This document shows positions 55,866-64,000 of a stretch of 64,000 nt of DNA, piece after piece. The stretch is from SLRI01 sp964402505. GTDB lineage: Bacteria; Pseudomonadota; Alphaproteobacteria; Geminicoccales; Geminicoccaceae. Where the stretch lies: assembly GCA_964402505.1 (NCBI GenBank), contig CAYOCP010000008.1, positions 1 to 64,000 of the forward strand. Direction: 5' to 3'. Numbering within the stretch: the stretch's first letter is position 1; each line of letters begins with the position of its first letter. The notes below the pieces were generated by a model. It was not told the DNA's origin and did not search any database. It worked only from the letters and a program-made list of their open reading frames with translations. The position numbers and the translations under genes were made by a program.

Positions 55866-55912
55866 TTATGAGCTTTGCAGCAAAAGCTCACACAAGCCGC
55901 CCGAGCCGTCAA
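55866..55912 (-). promoter_or_regulatory. NikR-like operator and -35 element upstream of nikK
   Basis: TTATGA-N16-TCACAC at 55866-55893 matches the E. coli NikR consensus GTATGA-N16-TCATAC at ten of twelve positions with exact spacing. It also contains an eight-base inverted repeat (55869-55890). On the minus strand TTGACG at 55912-55907 is a -35 candidate, and the operator would cover the -10 region. The start codon is 34 bases away. The -10 itself is weak. Confidence 0.6.
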
Positions 55913-55998
55913 GGCAGAGGCAGGTGCCGATCGACAAGCCGGCCGGCCAGGGTTATGGCTCGACCCGTTTCACTCGTCAGCCTCGAAAGGACGCGCAC

Positions 55999-57015
55999 AT
56001 GGCGGATCGGCCAAAGCTTCGCATCGGCATGATCGGCCACGGCATGATGGGGGTCTGGCACAGCCAGAACCTCGAGGGCCTGCCGGCCGAGAAGGCGACC
56101 ATCGTCGGCCGTCGCGACGAGCCCACCCGAGCCTTCGCGGCGGAGCACGGCTATGCGCAGGCGACGACCGACCTCGACGCCATGCTGGCCGATCCCTCGA
56201 TCGACGCCGTCGTCGTGGCGAGCCCGTCCGAGGCGCATGTCGAGCACGGCCTCGCCGCGCTGGCCGCGAGGAAGCACGTGCTGCTCGAGATCCCGATCGC
56301 CCTCGACCTCGCCGGTGCCGAGCGGGTGGTGGCGGCGGCCGCGGCGAGCGGGCGGGTGGTGGCGGTCTGCCATCCCTGGCGCCACCGGCCGGAATTCGTG
56401 GCGCTCCTGGCGCGGCTCGCGTCCGGCGAGGAGCGGCTCGGCATGATCGAGGGCCGCTTTCTGATCCACCGGCTGGAGAATGTCGGCGCCACCGGCTACC
56501 GGCGAAGCTGGACCGACAACATTCTCTGGCACCACGGCGCCCATCTGATCGACCTCGCCTGCTGGCTGATGGGCGAGCCGGACGAGGTCAGGGGCTACAT
56601 GGCGCCGGTCGATCCCCGAACCGGCATCCCCATGACCGCCGCGATTACGCTCGCCCGGGGCGACGGTGCCTCGGCGCATCTCCTTTTGACCTATCTGAGC
56701 CGCCTCAAGCACAACGAGGCCATGGTGCTGACCGACCGGCAGAGCTACCGGATCGACGTGCCCCGCGCCGAGCTCACCACCGGCGCCGGCATCGAGGAGG
56801 TCGAGAACGAGCAGGCGGTCTGCCGCCGCGTCATCGCCGACTTCGTCGAGGCCTGCCGCACCCGCCGCCGGCCGCGCGTCACTCCCGATGATGTCCTGCC
56901 GGCGATGCGCATCATGCAGCGCCTGCAGGACGCCTGGGACGCGAGCCATGGCGTGCGGAGCCTGCCGGGCCGCGAGCTCGGGCGGCTGGCCCGGGGCGAG
57001 AGCCACGGCCGATAG
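55999..57015 (+). CDS. Gfo/Idh/MocA family oxidoreductase
   Basis: 338 residues. The N-terminal Rossmann fold has GMIGHGMMGVWHSQNLEG and DAVVVASPSEAHVEHGLAALAARKHVLLEIPIA; the Lys of the usual EKP motif is replaced here (EIP). The C-terminal domain has the substrate-site WHHGAHLIDLACWLMGEPDEV. Members oxidise sugars, inositols or related compounds with NAD(P). The missing lysine may alter catalysis. AAAGGA precedes ATG 55999. It converges on the second TRAP operon with 24 bases between stops, so a shared substrate is plausible. Confidence 0.88.
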   Translation: MADRPKLRIGMIGHGMMGVWHSQNLEGLPAEKATIVGRRDEPTRAFAAEHGYAQATTDLDAMLADPSIDAVVVASPSEAHVEHGLAALAARKHVLLEIPIALDLAGAERVVAAAAASGRVVAVCHPWRHRPEFVALLARLASGEERLGMIEGRFLIHRLENVGATGYRRSWTDNILWHHGAHLIDLACWLMGEPDEVRGYMAPVDPRTGIPMTAAITLARGDGASAHLLLTYLSRLKHNEAMVLTDRQSYRIDVPRAELTTGAGIEEVENEQAVCRRVIADFVEACRTRRRPRVTPDDVLPAMRIMQRLQDAWDASHGVRSLPGRELGRLARGESHGR

Positions 57016-57039
57016 TTGCCGAGGCTTCCCGATCGGCTC

Positions 57040-58332
57040 CTAATACACCATCTGCGGGATCGCCAACGACAGCTCCGGCACGTAGGTCACCAGCATCAGG
57101 ACGATGAACATGGTGAGCCAGAAGGGCCAGAGCGTGCGCGCCACCTCGTCGACCCGGACCTTGCCGATGGCGCAGCCGACGAAGAGCGTGGTGCCGACCG
57201 GCGGGGTGACGAGGCCGATGCCGAGATTGAGCATCATGACGATGCCGAAATGCACCGGATCGACCCCGAGCGCCTTGATCACCGGCAAGAGGATCGGCGT
57301 GCAGATCAGGATGAGCGGCGCCATGTCCATGAACATGCCGAGCACGAGCAGCATCAGGTTGATCAGCAGCAGGATGACGATCTTGTTGTCCGAGACCGTC
57401 AGGAAGAAGCTGGTCACCTTGGCCGGGATCTGCATCAGCGTCATGAGATAGGCGAAGGACGAGGCGAAGCCGATCAGGATCATGACCATGGCGACGGTCC
57501 GCGTGACCTCCACCATCATCCCCGGCATCTCGCGCCAGCGCAGCTCGCGATAGCCGAAGACGGCGACGAGGAAGGCGTAGATCACGGCGATCGAGGCCGA
57601 TTCGGTGGCGGTGAAGATGCCGAAGATGACGCCGCCGACGATGATGACGACCGTCACGAGGCCGAGAGCGGCGCCGGCCATGGTGCGCGCCGCCTCGCCG
57701 AGCGGCACGAGCTCGCCCTTCGGATAACCCCGCCGGACCGAGAGGATGTAGGTCAGGATCATCAGGCCGACGCCGACCATGATCCCGGGAATGATGCCGG
57801 CGAGGAAGAGCTGGGCGATGGAGACCGTGCCGCCGGCGGCGTAGGCATAGATGATGGCGTTGTGCGAGGGCGGGATGATGATGCCCTGGGTGGAGCTCGT
57901 GATCGTGACGTTCACCGAGAAGGCGTCGTCGTAGCCCTGGCGCTTCATCATCGGGATCATGATGGTGCCGATGGAGCTCGTGTCGGCGACCGAGCTGCCG
58001 GAGATGCCGCCGAAGAACATCGAGGCCAGGATGTTGACCATCGCCAGCCCGCCGCGGATGAAGCCGACGAAGACGTTGGCGAGGTTGACGAGGCGGACGG
58101 CGATGCCGCCTTGCGCCATGATGGCGCCGGCGAGCACGAAGAAGGGAATGGCGAGCAGCGCGAAATCGTCGACCCCGTCCGAGGCCTTGAGCATCACCGC
58201 CTCGGCCGGAATGCCGACCCACAAGGTGGCGGCGACGGCGGCGAGGCCGAGCGCGTAGGCGACCGGCACGTTGATCATGATGAAGAGGAAAAGCCCGCCG
58301 ATCAGGATGACGGGCCCGATGACGCCGCCCAT
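57040..58332 (-). CDS. dctM: TRAP transporter large permease, DctM family (second system)
   Basis: 430 residues, about 12 helices. GGISGSSVADTSSIGTIMIPMMKRQGYDDAF and TSSTQGIIIPPSHN are the DctM signatures, and the second repeat ends NLGIGLVTPPVGTTLFVGCAIG. The HN in place of the usual polar pair in PPSHN occurs in the sugar-acid type TRAP permeases. ATG 58332 overlaps the dctQ stop by one base. With 58332-58844 and 58936-59907 it forms a complete three-subunit importer. Confidence 0.94.
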   Translation of the reverse strand: MGGVIGPVILIGGLFLFIMINVPVAYALGLAAVAATLWVGIPAEAVMLKASDGVDDFALLAIPFFVLAGAIMAQGGIAVRLVNLANVFVGFIRGGLAMVNILASMFFGGISGSSVADTSSIGTIMIPMMKRQGYDDAFSVNVTITSSTQGIIIPPSHNAIIYAYAAGGTVSIAQLFLAGIIPGIMVGVGLMILTYILSVRRGYPKGELVPLGEAARTMAGAALGLVTVVIIVGGVIFGIFTATESASIAVIYAFLVAVFGYRELRWREMPGMMVEVTRTVAMVMILIGFASSFAYLMTLMQIPAKVTSFFLTVSDNKIVILLLINLMLLVLGMFMDMAPLILICTPILLPVIKALGVDPVHFGIVMMLNLGIGLVTPPVGTTLFVGCAIGKVRVDEVARTLWPFWLTMFIVLMLVTYVPELSLAIPQMVY

Positions 58333-58844
58333 CAGTCGATGCTCCCGAGCACGGCCGGCGGCGCGCCGAAGATCATGCGCTCGCCCGCGAAGAGCAGCGT
58401 GAAGAACCCGCTCAGCGGCAGCGCGGTGTAGACGGCACCGACGCGCATCTGCTGGAACTCCGGATAGACCTGGAACCAGGTGGTCCGCACGAGCCCGATG
58501 CCGTACCAGATCATGGCGAGCGCCATGATGGCGACGAGCGCGTCGACGAGCCGATCTGCCGCCCACCGCCGCCAGCCCTCGTCGAGGAGCCGGACCAGCA
58601 CGTCGATGCTGATGTGACCGCCGGCGCGATAGGTCGCCGCGGCGCCGAAGAAGGTCATCTGCACGGCCAGCATGATGGCGATCGGCTCGGCCCAGAACGA
58701 GCCGAGATTGAGCCAGTAGCGGGTGTAGACGCTCCAGGCGATGATCAGCGTCATCCCGACAATCGAGAGGGCGGCGTAGCCCATGCAGAACGCCTGGAGC
58801 AGCTCCATGGCGCGAACATAGGCGTGCTTTCTGGTCGGCGGCAT
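58332..58844 (-). CDS. dctQ: TRAP transporter small permease, DctQ family (second system)
   Basis: 170 residues, four membrane helices, with IIAWSVYTRYWLNLGSFWAEPIA and AAATYRAGGHISIDVLV as DctQ landmarks. The start is uncertain: ATG 58844 is used; ATG 58808 and TTG 58892 are in frame, and none has a good ribosome site. It lies between dctP (91 bases upstream) and dctM (overlapping). Confidence 0.88.
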   Translation of the reverse strand: MPPTRKHAYVRAMELLQAFCMGYAALSIVGMTLIIAWSVYTRYWLNLGSFWAEPIAIMLAVQMTFFGAAATYRAGGHISIDVLVRLLDEGWRRWAADRLVDALVAIMALAMIWYGIGLVRTTWFQVYPEFQQMRVGAVYTALPLSGFFTLLFAGERMIFGAPPAVLGSID

Positions 58845-58935
58845 CGAGGAAGGTCCGGGGCTGGGCGGGTCCAGAAGCGAACGGGGCGGCAAGAGGCCAC
58901 CCCGTCACCGGCTCGGCGGGCTGCGGCGCCCGCCC

Positions 58936-59907
58936 CTACTGGACCGCCTCGATGCGGGCGAGCAGGTCGGCGTACTTGGCGCCGAACTTCTCGCGGACGG
59001 GAGCCGTCGCCTCGATGAAGGCGGGCTTGTCGACGTCGTCGTTGATCTTGACGCCGAGCGCCAGGAGCTCCTCCATCGACTTGGCCTCCATCGCCACCCA
59101 GAGCTCGCGCTCCTTCTGCATGGCGAGGTCGGCGCCCTCCCGGATCAGCGCCTGCTGCTCCGGCGTGAGGGTGTCCCAGACCTTCTTCGAGAAGACGAAG
59201 ATCTCGGGCACGATCAGGTGCTCGGTGAGCGAGTAGTAGCCCGCCTGCTCGTAATGCTTCTGGGTCGCATAGGAGGGCGGGTTGTTCTCGGCCCCGTCGA
59301 CCACGCCGGTCTGCAGCGCCGTGTAGAGCTCGTTGAAGGCGATCGGGATGCCGTTGCCGCCCATGTCGGTCATCATCTCGATGAAGATCGGGTTCTGCAT
59401 CACCCGGATCTTCAGCCCCTCGAGGTCCTCGGGCTCGCGGATCGGCCGCACCTTGTTGTAGAAGCTGCGCGCACCGGAATCCATGTAGCCGAGCCCGATC
59501 AGCCCGCCTTCCTCGAGCCGCGCGAGAAGCTCCTTGCCGATCTCGCCGTCGACCACGTGATGCATGTGCTCGGTCGAGCGGAACACGTAAGGCAGGTTGA
59601 AGGCGTTGAAATCGTCGACGATCGGGCCGACCACGCCGACCGAGACGCGGGTCATCTCCAGCGCGCCGAGCTGCACCTGCTCGAGCGCCTCCTTCTCGCC
59701 GCCGAGCTGCATCGAATGGAAGATCTCGACGGTCATGTCGCCATCGGTCTGCTCCGACAGCCACTCGCCCATGAACTTGACGGCTTCCGTGGTCGGATAG
59801 CCCATGGCATGGACGTCGCTCGACTTGAGCACCATGGCGTCGGCCGAAGGTGCGAACGCGAAGGCCGCGGCAGCCGCCGCGAGCACGGTTTTCGTTGCCA
59901 GTCGCAT
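58936..59907 (-). CDS. dctP: TRAP transporter substrate-binding protein, DctP family (second system)
   Basis: 323 residues. A signal peptide (TKTVLAAAAAAFAFAPSADA) is followed by a DctP domain of the sugar-acid type: LKSSDVHAMGYPTTEAV, GEKEALEQVQLGALEMTRVS, the ligand arginine in LKIRVMQNPIF and FNELYTALQTGVVDGAENNP. The last motif, with NNP, is typical of galacturonate, glucuronate and related acid binders; the precise ligand is not proven. GGGAGG precedes ATG 59907. Divergent from an MFS gene. Confidence 0.94.
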   Translation of the reverse strand: MRLATKTVLAAAAAAFAFAPSADAMVLKSSDVHAMGYPTTEAVKFMGEWLSEQTDGDMTVEIFHSMQLGGEKEALEQVQLGALEMTRVSVGVVGPIVDDFNAFNLPYVFRSTEHMHHVVDGEIGKELLARLEEGGLIGLGYMDSGARSFYNKVRPIREPEDLEGLKIRVMQNPIFIEMMTDMGGNGIPIAFNELYTALQTGVVDGAENNPPSYATQKHYEQAGYYSLTEHLIVPEIFVFSKKVWDTLTPEQQALIREGADLAMQKERELWVAMEAKSMEELLALGVKINDDVDKPAFIEATAPVREKFGAKYADLLARIEAVQ

Positions 59908-60005
59908 GACGGGCCTCCCAGCTTGATTTGCGCTGGCCGCCTTATGGCACCGGCCGCCGGTCGCGTCGAGGGTTCCGATCCCGCATCCGCGCACCTTGGG
60001 ATGCC

Positions 60006-61376
60006 ATGCTTGCCCGCGTCACGGCGCTGCGCCACAAGAGATCCGATCCGGCCAATCGTCAGGGGGCCCTTGCGCCTTTGCGATCCGTCACCAATGCCCG
60101 GCTCTTGAGCCGGGTGCCGCCCTCCACGCGCCGACTCCTGGCCTGGGCGCTCTACGACTGGGCGAGCTCCCCCTATTTCGCGGTCGTCCTCACCTTCGTC
60201 TTCGCCACCTACTTCACCCAGGCGGTCGCGGCGAACGAGATCGACGGCACCGCCCAGTGGGGGCTGGCGATGTCGATCTCGGCACTCCTGATCGCGGTCT
60301 CGAGCCCGATCCTGGGGGCCATCGCCGACGCCGGCGGCAGCCGCCGCCTCTGGCTCGCCATCTGCACCGCTGTCGCCGCCATCGCCATCGCCCTGCTCTG
60401 GCTGATCCGCCCCGAGCCGGACTTCGTCCTGCCGGCCCTCGTGCTCGTCGTCGTCGCCAACACGGTGATGGAGCTCGGCCAGGCGCTCTACAACGCCATG
60501 CTCGCCGATCTCGCCTCCAGGGACCGGATCGGCCGTTGGTCGGGGATGGGCTGGGGCCTCGGCTATGTGGCCGGCATCGCCGCCCTGGGCCTCGTCCTCG
60601 CCGTCTTCATCCAGCCGGACCCACCTCCCTTCGGGCTCGACGAGGCCAGCGCCGAGAACGTGCGCATCACCGGCCCCCTGATCGCCCTCTGGCTCGTCCT
60701 CTTCGCGCTGCCGCTCTTCCTCGCCACGCGCGACACGCCCGGGCAGGCCATGAACCCCGTGGCCGGCGTCGGCGCCGGCCTGCACCTTCTGGCCGCCACC
60801 CTGCGCTCGCTCGGCCGCGGCGGGCAGGTCACCCGCTTCCTCGCCGCCCGGCTCGTCTACAATGACGGGCTCACGACCCTCTTCGCCTTCGGCGGCATCT
60901 ACGCCGCCGGCACGTTCGGCATGGCCACGAACGAGATCATCCTCTTCGCCATCGCCCTCAACCTCACCGCCGGCATCGGCGCCTTCGCCTTCGGCTTCAT
61001 CGACGACCGCCTGGGCTCGAAGCGAACCATCCTGCTCGCCCTCGCCGGCCTCGTCCTCTTCGGCACGATCACCCTCCTCGCCCAGGACAAGGCGACCTTC
61101 TGGGCCTTCGGGGTCCTCGTCGGCATCTTCGTCGGGCCCGCCCAGTCGGCCAGCCGCACGCTGATGGCGCGGCTCTCGCCCGAAGGCCGGCGCAACGAGA
61201 TGTTCGGCCTCTATGCGCTTTCGGGCAAGCTCACGGCGTTCCTCGGTCCCCTGCTCTTCGGCCTCGCCACCGCCTTCTTCGAGACCCAGCGCGCCGGCAT
61301 GGCCGTGGTCGTCCTCCTCCTCCTCGCGGGCGGCCTCCTGCTCGCCTTCACCGTGCGCGAGCCGAAACGGGGCTGA
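60006..61376 (+). CDS. MFS permease, UMF1 (Atg22-like) family
   Basis: 456 residues with about 12 helices. WALYDWASSPYFAVVLTFVFATYFTQ near residue 40 is the UMF1 signature, followed by SPILGAIADAGGSRR and a long second half with DDRLGSKR and GPAQSASRTLMARLSP. The substrate is unknown. The N-terminal ~35 residues are basic and may be a wrong extension: ATG 60006 is the first in-frame Met, while a TTG near 60078 would give a more usual length. Confidence 0.85.
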   Translation: MLARVTALRHKRSDPANRQGALAPLRSVTNARLLSRVPPSTRRLLAWALYDWASSPYFAVVLTFVFATYFTQAVAANEIDGTAQWGLAMSISALLIAVSSPILGAIADAGGSRRLWLAICTAVAAIAIALLWLIRPEPDFVLPALVLVVVANTVMELGQALYNAMLADLASRDRIGRWSGMGWGLGYVAGIAALGLVLAVFIQPDPPPFGLDEASAENVRITGPLIALWLVLFALPLFLATRDTPGQAMNPVAGVGAGLHLLAATLRSLGRGGQVTRFLAARLVYNDGLTTLFAFGGIYAAGTFGMATNEIILFAIALNLTAGIGAFAFGFIDDRLGSKRTILLALAGLVLFGTITLLAQDKATFWAFGVLVGIFVGPAQSASRTLMARLSPEGRRNEMFGLYALSGKLTAFLGPLLFGLATAFFETQRAGMAVVVLLLLAGGLLLAFTVREPKRG

Positions 61377-61380
61377 ACCC

Positions 61381-62610
61381 ATGGTCCGGCTCGCCTCCTT
61401 CACCGCCCTCTTCGTCTCCGCCGGCCTGCTGCTCGCCGGCAACGGGCTGCTCGGCACGCTGATCGCCGTCCGGGCCAATCTCGAGACCTTCTCGGCGACC
61501 ACGATCGGCCTCTTGGGCTCGGTCTTCTACGCGGGCTTCGTTCTGGGCTCGGTGCTCGTCCCCCGGCTGATCCTCCGTGCCGGCCATATCCGCACCTTCG
61601 CCGCCGCCGGCGCCGCCTATGCCGTCGCCACCCTCCTGCACGCGATGCTGGTGGAGCCCTGGATCTGGATCGTCCTGCGCACCATGGGCGGCTTTTGCTT
61701 CGCCGGGCTGACGCTGGTGCTCGAGAGCTGGCTCAACGAGCGCACGCCCAACAGCGACCGGGGTCGCGTTCTCAGCGTCTACCGCCTCGTCGACCTCGCC
61801 TGCGTCACGCTCGGCCAGCTCGTTCTCGCCCTCGCCGACCCGCGCGGCTTCGAGCTCTTCTCGCTCGTCGCCATCCTCCTCTGCTGCTGCCTCGTGCCGC
61901 TGGCGATGACCCGCTCGAGCCAGCCCGCCACCCTGCAGGCGCCGCGGCTCCGCCTCGGCCGGCTGATCGCCCTCTCGCCGCTCGGCACCATGGGCGTCTT
62001 CTCGGTCGGCCTCGTCAACAGCGCGTTCCGCACCGTGGCTCCGGTGGCGCTGCTCGAGCAGGGCATGAACGTGGCCGGGATCGCCTGGCTGATGAGCGCC
62101 TTCATCGCCGGCGGGGCGGTGGTGCAGTTCCCGATCGGCGCCCTCTCGGACCGGCTCAGCCGCCGCACCGTGCTGCTCGCCACCACCACGGGTGCCATCG
62201 CCGCGAGCCTCGCCATGTCGGTCGCCACCGGCCTCACCGCCCAGACCATCATCGCCACGGGCTTCCTCTTCGGCGGCTTCGCCATCCCGATCTATTCGCT
62301 CTCGGTGGCCCACGCCAACGACCTCGCGGGGCCCGACGAGTTCGTCGAGGTGGCGGCCGGGCTCTTCATCGTCTACGGCATCGGCGCCATGCTCGGGCCC
62401 GTCCTCGGCGCCGCTGCCGTGGCCCTCCTCGGCCCGAGAGCGCTCTTTTGGTACATCTCGCTGGTGCACGCCCTCTTCCTGCTCTTCACCTTCTACCGCA
62501 TCGGCCGCCGACCGCTGCCGCCGGCCGCCGACCGCGAGGGCTTCGTCGGCCTGATCCGCACCTCGCCCGGCATCTTCAGGCTCGATCCGAGGGGCCGCAG
62601 GCGACGCTGA
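61381..62610 (+). CDS. MFS permease, YcaD-like
   Basis: 409 residues, about 12 helices. The N-terminal half (AGNGLLGTLIAVRANLETFSATTIGLLGSVFYAGFVLGSV) and FAGLTLVLESWLNERTPNSDRGRVLSVY are typical of the YcaD group, whose substrates are unknown. The ATG begins four bases after the stop of the preceding permease, so both are probably co-expressed. A basic C-terminal tail (RLDPRGRRRR) follows the last helix. Confidence 0.88.
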   Translation: MVRLASFTALFVSAGLLLAGNGLLGTLIAVRANLETFSATTIGLLGSVFYAGFVLGSVLVPRLILRAGHIRTFAAAGAAYAVATLLHAMLVEPWIWIVLRTMGGFCFAGLTLVLESWLNERTPNSDRGRVLSVYRLVDLACVTLGQLVLALADPRGFELFSLVAILLCCCLVPLAMTRSSQPATLQAPRLRLGRLIALSPLGTMGVFSVGLVNSAFRTVAPVALLEQGMNVAGIAWLMSAFIAGGAVVQFPIGALSDRLSRRTVLLATTTGAIAASLAMSVATGLTAQTIIATGFLFGGFAIPIYSLSVAHANDLAGPDEFVEVAAGLFIVYGIGAMLGPVLGAAAVALLGPRALFWYISLVHALFLLFTFYRIGRRPLPPAADREGFVGLIRTSPGIFRLDPRGRRRR

Positions 62611-62651
62611 CGCGGCGCCGTTCCGGCCCCCTTGCCGCCGGGCCGGCAACC

Positions 62652-62673
62652 TCTAGATTGGAACCAGTCTAAA
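62652..62673. promoter_or_regulatory. Irr/ICE-like palindrome upstream of mbfA
   Basis: TCTAGATTGG-AA-CCAGTCTAAA, arms matching at eight of ten positions. On the minus strand it reads TTTAGACTGGTTCCAAT, which matches the iron-control element TTTAGAA-N3-TTCTAAA at 11 of 14 fixed positions as I recall the consensus. It ends 12 bases before the mbfA start. Confidence 0.5.
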
Positions 62674-62684
62674 CTGGAGCCGGC

Positions 62685-63677
62685 ATGATCAGCCTCTTCC
62701 CCTTCTCCCGCTTCGGCGGCAGGCGCCGCTTCGACCAGCTCGGCGAGCAGGAGATCCTGGCCCTGGCCATCTCGGCCGAGGAGGAGGACGAACGCATCTA
62801 TGCCCTCTATGCCCAGAGGCTGCAGGCCGACTACCCGGCCTCGGCCGCCGTCTTCATGGGCATGGCGGAGGAGGAGGACCGCCACCGCCGGCAGCTCATA
62901 GCCCTCTACAGGAAGCGCTTCGGCGAGCTGATCCTGCCGATCCGCCGCGAGCACGTCGCGGATTTCTACAGCCGCAAGCCCGTGTGGCTGGTCGAGAGCC
63001 TCGGCCTCGAGCGGATCCGCGAGGAGGCGCAGGCCATGGAGCGCCAGGCCCACGACTTCTACATAGCCGCCGCCGGCCGGACCACCGATGCCGAGACGAG
63101 AAAGCTGCTCGGCGACCTCGCCATCGCCGAGGCGGGCCACGTGCGCAAGGCCGGCGCCCTCGAGCAGGACCACCTCGACGACCGCGCGCGGGACGAGGAG
63201 GACACCGCCGCCCGGCGCCAGCTCATCCTGACCTGGGTCCAGCCGGGCCTCGCCGGGCTGATGGACGGCTCGGTCTCGACCCTCGCCCCCATCTTCGCCA
63301 CCGCCTTCGCGACCCAGAGCACCTGGACCACCTTCCTCGTCGGCCTCTCCGCCTCGGTCGGCGCCGGCATCTCCATGGGCTTCACCGAGGCGGCGCACGA
63401 TGACGGCAGGCTCTCCGGCCGCGGCTCGCCGCTCAAGCGCGGCCTCGCCTCCGGCGTCATGACCACGCTCGGCGGCCTCGGCCACGCCCTGCCCTATCTG
63501 ATCCCCGAGTTCTGGACCGCCACGATCATCGCCCTCGTCATCGTCTTCCTCGAGCTCTGGGCCATCGTCTGGATCCAGAACCGCTACATGGAAACCCCCT
63601 TCGCCCGGGCCACCTTCCAGGTGGTGCTGGGCGGAGCGCTGGTCCTCGCCGCCGGCATCCTCATCGGTGCCGCCTAG
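62685..63677 (+). CDS. mbfA: MbfA-like membrane-bound ferritin / vacuolar iron transporter
   Basis: 330 residues. The N-terminal half is a ferritin-like (erythrin) di-iron domain with repeated E-x-x-H type motifs (SAEEEDERIYALYAQRLQ, MAEEEDRHRRQL, EAQAMERQAHDFY, AIAEAGHVRK). The C-terminal half is a VIT1-like membrane domain (QPGLAGLMDGSVSTLAPIFATAFA, SVGAGISMGFTEAAHDDG). In Agrobacterium and Bradyrhizobium MbfA exports iron and protects against peroxide. GGAG lies six bases before ATG 62685. The palindrome upstream fits iron-dependent control by Irr. Confidence 0.93.
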   Translation: MISLFPFSRFGGRRRFDQLGEQEILALAISAEEEDERIYALYAQRLQADYPASAAVFMGMAEEEDRHRRQLIALYRKRFGELILPIRREHVADFYSRKPVWLVESLGLERIREEAQAMERQAHDFYIAAAGRTTDAETRKLLGDLAIAEAGHVRKAGALEQDHLDDRARDEEDTAARRQLILTWVQPGLAGLMDGSVSTLAPIFATAFATQSTWTTFLVGLSASVGAGISMGFTEAAHDDGRLSGRGSPLKRGLASGVMTTLGGLGHALPYLIPEFWTATIIALVIVFLELWAIVWIQNRYMETPFARATFQVVLGGALVLAAGILIGAA

Positions 63678-64000
63678 GTGCCCGCTCCACCGGGCAGCGC
63701 ACCGCCATCGGCCGTCGCCGCGCGGGCGCGCGCCGCCGCCACATCCGCCACGAGGTCGCGCCGCAGCAGCTCCTGCCTTTCCCGATCGGGCGTCCGCAGG
63801 ATGTGGGAGGGGTGCCACGAGATCAGGACCGGACCGCCATGCACGCCGGCTTCGACGGCACCGCGGCGTCGCGCCAGCGGCCCGCCGCTGCCCGTGAGTG
63901 CCGAGGCGGCCGTAGCACCGAGCGCCATGACGATCCGGGGCCGCATCAGCGCCAGCTCCAGCCCCAGCCACCAGCGGCAATGCGCGACCTCGCCCGGGTT
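63674..64000 (-). CDS. Uracil-DNA glycosylase family protein, N-terminus beyond the window
   Basis: The C-terminal ~108 residues are visible. GEVAHCRWWLGLELALMRPRIVMALGATAASALTG and the late WHPSHILRTPDRERQELLRRDLVADV match the family 4/5-like uracil-DNA glycosylases, where HPS is part of the second catalytic motif. The iron-sulfur cysteine in HCRWW is also as expected. The protein removes uracil from DNA in base-excision repair. The four-base overlap with the mbfA stop region is between convergent genes. The subfamily cannot be fixed from this part. Confidence 0.85.
   Translation of the reverse strand, partial: NPGEVAHCRWWLGLELALMRPRIVMALGATAASALTGSGGPLARRRGAVEAGVHGGPVLISWHPSHILRTPDRERQELLRRDLVADVAAARARAATADGGALPGGAGT

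Noticed and set aside
55833..55998. Cobalamin riboswitch in front of the metal transporter operon
   Set aside because: There is no B12 box, and the gene set is of the nickel type. The visible repeat fits a NikR-like operator better.

Overview
The window is high-GC DNA, apparently from the chromosome of a motile Alphaproteobacterium. Several gene orders are typical of that class: lolA-ftsK-aminotransferase, lgt-MidA-like methyltransferase-pgeF, rne-amidase-mrcA-prfB, and prkA-yeaH-spoVR. The TRAP-type transporters, an MbfA iron exporter with an Irr-like operator, a nikKMLQO operon and the alphaproteobacterial form of RNase E agree. I would guess Rhodospirillales or Geminicoccales, but nothing here proves the order. 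I see no insertion sequence, prophage, CRISPR array, rRNA or tRNA. Genes are tightly packed, with many TGATG, ATGA or GTGA junctions, so translational coupling is common.

Layout. 1-4.4 kb: a truncated phytanoyl-CoA dioxygenase-type gene divergent from a TRAP transporter (dctP-dctQ-dctM) and an amidohydrolase, with a long perfect inverted repeat between the two units. 4.4-7.2 kb: dodecin, an EamA permease fused in frame to a small soluble domain, and an orphan MalK/UgpC-type ATPase. 7.3-15.8 kb, all on the minus strand: glmS, a PAS-GGDEF-EAL protein, lolA, ftsK and an aminotransferase. 16.1-18.2 kb: two unknown exported proteins followed by an orphan TAXI-type binding protein. 18.2-23.6 kb: pgeF, MidA-like methyltransferase and lgt on the minus strand; ubiK, a YbjN-like gene, proC and a TetR regulator on the plus strand.

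23.7-29.2 kb is a flagellar filament cluster: two flagellins, flaG-like, fliD and fliS. The flagellins share a 691-bp stretch that is identical by eye, flanked by diverged ends. 29.5-34.5 kb is the stress operon prkA-yeaH-spoVR, which here holds an extra 111-codon gene between yeaH and spoVR. 34.9-44.7 kb carries an M48 peptidase, RNase E with a long leader, an AMIN-amidase, PBP1A, and prfB with the classical programmed +1 frameshift. 44.7-48.7 kb: a glutamine-amidotransferase-like protein without its catalytic cysteine, a SIMPL protein, acetoacetyl-CoA ligase and an OsmC protein.

48.7-52.3 kb: a sulfonate/nitrate/taurine-type ABC importer and an alpha/beta hydrolase. 52.3-55.8 kb: the nickel ECF operon nikKMLQO, with a NikR-like operator upstream. 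56.0-59.9 kb: a Gfo/Idh/MocA oxidoreductase convergent with a second TRAP transporter. 60.0-64.0 kb: two MFS permeases, mbfA behind an Irr/ICE-like palindrome, and a truncated uracil-DNA glycosylase.

The most noteworthy items are the extra gene in the prkA operon, the flagellin gene-conversion tract, the NikR-like and Irr-like operators, the inactive amidotransferase, the permease fusion with its internal ribosome-binding site, and the orphan TAXI operon.
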